30,852 nucleotides of DNA from assembly GCA_963783095.1 (NCBI GenBank), contig CAWAMR010000009.1, positions 1-30,852 on the forward strand. The letters run 5' to 3'. The DNA comes from CAWAMR01 sp963783095 (lineage in GTDB: Bacteria; Planctomycetota; Planctomycetia; Gemmatales; Gemmataceae). The notes under the pieces were generated by a model. It saw only the letters and a program-made list of their open reading frames with translations, did not search any database and was not told the origin of the DNA. The position numbers and the translations under genes are program-made. This document shows positions 26,582 through 30,852 of the stretch, one piece after another. The first letter of the stretch is position 1. Each line of letters begins with the position of its first letter.

Positions 26582-26677
26582 AACCACCCCTTGGAACCCT
26601 GAAGGCAAAATCTCAAGACAACCACGTCCCCGACGTTCATGGGAGCATGGTATGGTCTGAATCGCTCCGTATCGGGG

Positions 26678-26973
26678 TTAGCTGGATGATTTCGTTGGAT
26701 TGATCGAATGCCCGGCACTGGTATCACCCTTGATGACCTTCACCTGGATCATGATGAGCAACACCCAGATGGCAGCGATGGTGATGGTTATGCGAGTAAA
26801 CGCATCGCCGGCCTTGGAACCAAAGGGGCTGGAGCCGCCCGCTCCCCCAAAAGCACCGGCCAATCCGCCACCTTTACCGCATGAATCAGAACGACCAGCA
26901 TCAGAAACAGGCCGAGGCCGATGATAATCAAGTTCAGGGCATGTGCCCAGAAAGATACGCCCAGAATAACCAC
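26678..26973 (-). CDS. secG: Protein-export membrane protein SecG (one frame break)
   Basis: Small subunit of the SecYEG channel. The start is probably GTG 26973, with GAGGA upstream. Two membrane segments: ALNLIIIGLGLFLMLVVLIH and ITITIAAIWVLLIMIQ. Between them is the SecG loop LAGAFGGAGGSSPFGSKAGD, which matches the usual GGGLAGAFGG---lfG---g. The frame changes near 26874, at GGTGG after a run of A, and joining restores VKGGGLAGAFGG. It ends GHSINPTKSSS. The position next to tpiA is a common bacterial arrangement. Confidence 0.87.
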
Positions 26974-27084
26974 GCCCTGTCCTCGCGGTGTGGAAGGATC
27001 GGTTCGATGCACCAATGGAAAAGAGAATTATCGTGAAAAACCGTCGGGCGTGCTAGTGAGCTTAACGAGCAGCGTTCACGATCG

Positions 27085-27811
27085 CTAAAAAAGATCCGCT
27101 TTCAAACTCGCTCCACCCACAAGTGCGCCGTCCACATCGGGCTGCTTGAGGATGACCGCGGCATTCTCCGGTTTCACACTTCCGCCATACTGTATTGGAA
27201 GGGCTTTGGCCCTTTCCTCGCCAAATTGTTTGGCGAATTGTAGTCGAATGAAGGCATGCGCCTGCTGAGCTTGTTCCGGTGTCGCGTTCTTGCCGGTACC
27301 GATTGCCCAGACCGGTTCGTACGCGATCACCAACTGTGGCAGCTTCTCACCGGACGACCCCACCAACCCTGCAACAAGCTGCGATTCGAGTACCACCTCG
27401 GTTTGATCCGCTTCGCGCTCGGCCAGAGTTTCACCGATGCAAAAGATGACCGACAAGCCCGCTTCGAGAGCGGCTTTCGCCTTGCGATTCAGAAAATCAT
27501 CGGTTTCGCCAAGCCCATGCCGGCGTTCGCTGTACCCGACCAGTGTGTACCGGCAGCCTGCCTCTTTCAACATTATGGGAGCAACTTCTCCCGTGAACGC
27601 GCCCTCCGCTGCGTAATGGACGTTCTGCGCTCCCAGACCACATCGGTCCTTTGAGAACTTCGGCAACAGCAATCAGCCAGGGATAGGGCGGGAATACCGC
27701 AACCGTAACATCCGGATTGGGAACACCTTTCGCGACGGAAGATGCAAGTTCCCTGGCTCCGTTCAGGGAGGTATACATTTTCCAGTTACCCGCGATGAAT
27801 TTCTTTCGCAT
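27085..27811 (-). CDS. tpiA: Triosephosphate isomerase (one frame break; His95 replaced by Tyr)
   Basis: Interconverts dihydroxyacetone phosphate and glyceraldehyde 3-phosphate in glycolysis. ATG 27811 has AAGG upstream. MRKKFIAGNWKMYTSL holds the catalytic Lys. The frame changes near 27645, after LIAVAEVLKG; it resumes as CGLGAQNVHYAAEGAFTGEV. The catalytic Glu is in VIAYEPVWAIGTGKNATPEQ, and YGGSVKPEN and the final GALVGGASLKA are normal. The segment that normally reads GHSERR reads GYSERR: the codon for catalytic His95 is TAC instead of CAC. About 241 residues, slightly shorter than typical. It lies 18 bases after the DAHP synthase gene. Confidence 0.93.
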
Positions 27812-27829
27812 TGCGCAACCTTCGTGAAG

Positions 27830-28845
27830 TTAATCGATGATTCGGTCCATTGCTTTGGCAAGTCGTCGAACGTCCTGCATCAGTTTCACGTATTGGGCGG
27901 GCAACAATGCCGAGGCCCATCGGAGAGAGCCTTTTCAGGGCAATCGTGTACCTCCACGTGAACGCCATCAGCTCCCGCTGCCACAGAGGCACAGGACATC
28001 GAGGGTATCAGATCCGGCCGACCTGTGGCATGACTGGGATCGACGATTATGGGCAGATGACTTTGTCCCTTGACGTTCGGCACCGCGCTCATGTCGAGCA
28101 TATTCCGCGTCGAATCTTCGAAGGAACGAACCCCCCGTTCACAAAGTACCACGTTCGGATTGCCGGCCGAGAGAATGTATTCTGCCGACATCAGCAAATC
28201 CTTGACCGTCGCACTCATCCCCCGCTTCAGCAGAACCGGTTTGGAGGTTTGGCCGACTTCCTTGAGCAAGTCAAAGTTCTGCATATTGCGGGCACCGACT
28301 TGAAACATATCGGTAAACTTCTCGATCAAAGGAACCTGTCGCACATCCATGACTTCCGTCACCACGGGCATTGCATGCTTGTCGCCCACGTCCCTCAAGA
28401 TTTTGAGACCCTTCTCGCCGTGACCTTGAAAGCTGTAGGGACTCGTCCGCGGCTTGAAAGCACCGCCTCGGAGGATGTTGGCACCGGCTGTCTTGACATG
28501 GCCGGCGATGGCATCAAGACCCTCAAAACTCTCGACCGCACAAGGCCCGGCAATCATGGCCAGATGTCCACCGCCGACTTTTACCTTGCCAACCATAATC
28601 ACAGTATCTTCGCGGTGGAACTCCCGGCTCGCCAACTTAAAAGGCTTCAAAATGTGCAGAACCTGTTCGACACCTGGGATCGCTTCCAGGGCTTCGGAGC
28701 TCGGCTTCCGCTCATCCCCGATGACACCGACGATGGTGCGTTGTTCGCCTCGACTAATGTGCGACTTGAAGCCAAGTTCGGCGATGCGCTCGATAATATG
28801 ATCGATTTGCGCCGAAGTGGCATCGGGTCGAAGTACGAGAATCAT
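27830..28845 (-). CDS. aroF: 3-deoxy-7-phosphoheptulonate synthase (DAHP synthase, type I beta; one frame break)
   Basis: First enzyme of the shikimate pathway, joining phosphoenolpyruvate and erythrose 4-phosphate. ATG 28845 has AAGGA 8 bases upstream. Residues 1-70 form the ferredoxin-like regulatory domain of the type I beta family (MILVLRPDATSAQIDHIIER). The barrel follows: MIAGPCAVES, GGAFKPRTSPYSFQGHGEKG, MPVVTEVMD, VGARNMQNFDLLKEVG, PVLLKRGMSAT, VVLCERG, and VDPSHATG. The frame changes near 27913, after EKALSDGP; the tail then reads ALLPAQYVKLMQDVRRLAKA and stops at 27830. About 338 residues. It is followed by tpiA and preceded by pheA, so aromatic synthesis genes sit together. The symbol is a family-level choice. 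Confidence 0.9.
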
Positions 28846-29045
28846 GGCATATTCCTTGCTTTGGGAGAGGAATACAATTCGCTTTCTATTTCAATAGCGA
28901 AGGAATGCTTCCGAAGGCGACATCAATATAGATTTAGAGAAAGAAGAGATGAACTGCAATCCAACCGAACCTTCTCTTCGCCCGCGCTTCAGGTGTCGAT
29001 TAGCTTTGGACCTTGTTGCAGAAGAGCGACGAGCAGAGGGTTCTC

Positions 29046-30182
29046 TTAACCTACCCCCATCGCGATAGGGAACGATCCCAAGACGGTTACTTTTTCGCAT
29101 AGGTCCGTCAGATTTTGGAGTGTCCGCTTCACCTTCGGCTCATCCATGTGTCCCTCAAAATCGACGAAGAAAACATATTCACCCTTCGCCAGGGGCGTGG
29201 GAAACGATTCGATCCAGGTTAGATTCACTTTGTTCTGTTTGAAGGGGGCGAGCGTATCGTACAACGCACCGGCACCGTTTGGAATCTCGAACATGATCGC
29301 CGTTTTGTCTCGACCGGTCTTGGCGCTGTCGTGGGAGCCGATCACTGCAAATCGCGTTTCGTTGTGGGGTGAATCTTCGATATTCTCGAAGAGCATGCGC
29401 AAGCCAAAGCGCACCGCCGCCTCCCGGCTCGCTACCGCTGCAGCTCCCGGTTCGCGCTGGACCAACTGGGCGGCGGCCGCGGTGCTGCTTACTTCATGGA
29501 AAGTCGCCTGAGGTACATTCTTACTCAACCAGTTCCGACACTGCGAGAGAGCCTGGGCCTTGCTATAAACTCTCCGAATTTCCGTCTGCTCGCAGTTCGC
29601 CAGCAGATTATGATGAATCCTCAGACGAACCTCGGAACAGATTTTGATGTGCGGCAAGCGAATGAACATATCCAGCGTGTCTGCAATCCGCCCATCGGTG
29701 GAATTTTCCAGAGGGACCACCCCATAATCGACGTGACGACGATTGACTTCCTCGAAAATGGCGGAGATATTACCCACCGCGATCGGCTCAATGGCTTCAC
29801 CAAAACGATGAAGAGCAGCGAGATGGCTAAAACTGTATTCGGGAGCGAGGAAAGCGACTTTCAAAACTCGCTGTAAAGCACGCGCTCCGCTGATAAGCTC
29901 TCGGAAAATGGCACGAATCGTTGCCTCGCCCATCGGCCCCTTGTTGGTGTCGAGGACGTTCTGGATAACTTCCTCTTCGCGTGCCGGGGAGAAGATGCTT
30001 TCGCCATTCTCCAGTTTGACCTTGCCGATCTGAGAAGCCAAACCGGCCCGCTTATTGATGAGTTCCAGGATTTGGAGATCGAGTTTATCGATCTGGACGC
30101 GAAAAGATTTGAGTTCCTTGCCCGATACCGAGCCGCGATCCTTGGGAGCGTCGTTGGAACCGGGGTCGGTCTTTCGGGTCAT
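29046..30182 (-). CDS. pheA: Bifunctional chorismate mutase / prephenate dehydratase (P-protein)
   Basis: Makes phenylpyruvate from chorismate for phenylalanine. 378 residues, intact, ATG 30182, no visible ribosome site. Chorismate mutase (AroQ type) spans about 24-105: LKSFRVQIDKLDLQILELIN, KRAGLASQIGKVK and AIFRELISGARALQ. Prephenate dehydratase spans about 108-290: VAFLAPEYSFSHLAALHRFG, DYGVVPLENSTDGRI, and NETRF with the catalytic Thr. The ACT domain spans about 300-375: NGAGALYDTLAPF corresponds to the GALV motif, but the usual ESRP reads ESFP (LTWIESFPTP), so phenylalanine feedback may differ. It lies 200 bases upstream of the DAHP synthase gene on the same strand. That gap shows nothing else. 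Confidence 0.95.
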   Translation of the reverse strand: MTRKTDPGSNDAPKDRGSVSGKELKSFRVQIDKLDLQILELINKRAGLASQIGKVKLENGESIFSPAREEEVIQNVLDTNKGPMGEATIRAIFRELISGARALQRVLKVAFLAPEYSFSHLAALHRFGEAIEPIAVGNISAIFEEVNRRHVDYGVVPLENSTDGRIADTLDMFIRLPHIKICSEVRLRIHHNLLANCEQTEIRRVYSKAQALSQCRNWLSKNVPQATFHEVSSTAAAAQLVQREPGAAAVASREAAVRFGLRMLFENIEDSPHNETRFAVIGSHDSAKTGRDKTAIMFEIPNGAGALYDTLAPFKQNKVNLTWIESFPTPLAKGEYVFFVDFEGHMDEPKVKRTLQNLTDLCEKVTVLGSFPIAMGVG

Positions 30183-30766
30183 GATAGCGTGGCTCGTATT
30201 TCGAGGTCACGGAGCAGGTTGATTTTTGGTAATGTATCGATACGTCAAGAGGGTGTCCACAAGTCTATACAACGAAATCGATCCCAACGATCTTGACGCA
30301 AACCTATACAAAACAATCAGTTCGAGCGAGATCCGTTCATGGAGTCGTCAATTCTCGATATTAAGTGTACCCGGCGCGAATCGTTTTGTGTCAATTTGGC
30401 AGAAACGACACAGTCAAGGTATTGCAGTCATTGGAATATAGTCGGGCGATCATGCCCCAAGTATTTGTGAACGAAGGAATTACGACAACTTGGCATCAAG
30501 AGTTTCTTGACGGCATGTAACTTGCTATTTAACAGGAGTGCAAGTAACCGAAAGTTTAGGTTAGACGACGAAAATACATACAACATTCAGAAAATCCAAC
30601 AAAGAGAGGTTGGGTACGGTTTTGTGGTGTGCTCCTCACGCAAAGAGCGGGGAGTGAACTGCGTTTCGCCGCAATGCTGTGCTTCTCACGGCGCAGTGAG
30701 GATACACTCCCTTTTCGCCGCGTGTGAATCGACCCGCTTCTCCCAAACACAAGGGGCAAAGCAGTT
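30183..30766. promoter_or_regulatory. Divergent intergenic region between pheA and dnaK
   Basis: No gene that I can support. It must hold promoters for both. A 10-base palindrome GTATCGATAC is at 30234-30243, close to pheA. For dnaK a weak sigma70 candidate is TTGACG at 30507-30512, 17 bases, then TAACAG at 30530. I looked for the CIRCE operator (TTAGCACTC, 9 bases, GAGTGCTAA) and did not find it. Confidence 0.35.
30650..30711 (+). promoter_or_regulatory. Nested hairpin upstream of dnaK
   Basis: GGGAGTG at 30650-30656 pairs with CACTCCC at 30705-30711. Inside these, CTGCG pairs with CGCAG, and CGCC with GGCG, giving one long interrupted stem that ends about 55 bases before the dnaK ATG. It probably lies in the untranslated leader, where it could influence stability or translation. 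The effect is inferred. Confidence 0.4.
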
Positions 30767-30852
30767 ATGGCCAAAGAAAAAATCATCGGCATTGACCTCG
30801 GAACCACCAACTCGGCGGTTGCCGTCATGGAAGAAGGTGGTGAGGTCAAGGT
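30767..30852 (+). CDS. dnaK: Chaperone protein DnaK (5' end only)
   Basis: ATG 30767 is followed by AKEKIIGIDLGTTNSAVAVM, the universal DnaK/Hsp70 N-terminus with the first phosphate-binding loop DLGTTNS. Then EEGGEVKV runs off the window. AAGGGG lies 10 bases upstream. DnaK is the ATP-dependent folding chaperone. Only 28 residues are visible, so nothing can be said of the rest. Confidence 0.95.
   Translation, partial: MAKEKIIGIDLGTTNSAVAVMEEGGEVK

Noticed and set aside
24616..27811. Genuine pseudogenes of gmk, yicC, secG and tpiA
   Set aside because: Conserved sequence continues immediately after each shift, no stop mutations or deletions accompany them, and these functions are needed by the cell. 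Sequence indels explain it better.
27850..29049. A 399-codon open frame on the plus strand
   Set aside because: It is antisense to the DAHP synthase gene, whose motifs are unmistakable. The plus-strand product has no recognisable features.
30226..30441. A 71-codon plus-strand frame between pheA and dnaK
   Set aside because: No ribosome site, no family resemblance, and it lies where promoters of two diverging genes are expected.
30183..30766. CIRCE operator for HrcA upstream of dnaK
   Set aside because: The consensus TTAGCACTC with its inverted partner is absent; the GGGAGTG/CACTCCC arms are too far apart and differ in sequence.
1..30852. tRNA or rRNA genes
   Set aside because: I looked for T-loop (GGTTCGAATC-like) patterns with matching acceptor stems and for rRNA landmarks and found none.

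Overview
The window looks like chromosomal DNA of a planctomycete, probably Gemmataceae-like. The support is family style: tandem TadE/TadG-like operons with huge von Willebrand A (vWA) inserts, 'VTDAGLKEL' leucine-rich repeats, pairs of retropepsin-like domains alternating with a TIGR03067-like domain, and small lipoproteins with a carboxypeptidase-regulatory-like fold. This is inference from gene content; there is no rRNA here to prove it.

Layout. (1) 1-7618, minus strand: two paralogous operons, each tadE-like, tadE-like, tadG/vWA-like, with similar leaders. (2) 7990-10135, plus: a HAD-like protein lacking its catalytic residues, a FabZ-like dehydratase and TrmB. (3) 10153-12374: a lipoprotein, a VOC protein, ribosomal protein bS18 and a methyltransferase. 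(4) 12375-14047: 1.7 kb without a gene, made of a mosaic of recurring non-coding modules and a long palindrome. (5) 14048-21170, minus: two large paralogous secreted proteins with two retropepsin-like and two TIGR03067-like domains; one also carries 18 leucine-rich repeats. They flank an AT-richer stretch holding a WD40-like protein, a small orphan and an RHS remnant. (6) 21936-24241: a nitroreductase and a coupled pair of unknown genes. (7) 24378-30182, minus: the housekeeping block pheA, aroF-type DAHP synthase, tpiA, secG, yicC, VOC, gmk, rpoZ. (8) 30767 to the end: the start of dnaK.

Many genes are split by one- or two-base frame changes, including gmk, tpiA, secG, yicC and the DAHP synthase. 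Because essential single-copy genes are hit and conserved sequence resumes at once in another frame, uncorrected long-read indels are the likeliest cause. I therefore join the pieces into single genes and give the approximate position of each break.

The points I would look at first are the modular repeat mosaic at 12.4-13.7 kb, the protease/TIGR03067/LRR paralogue pair, the inactive-looking HAD protein, the Tyr in place of the catalytic His in TpiA, and a palindromic element present at two distant places.
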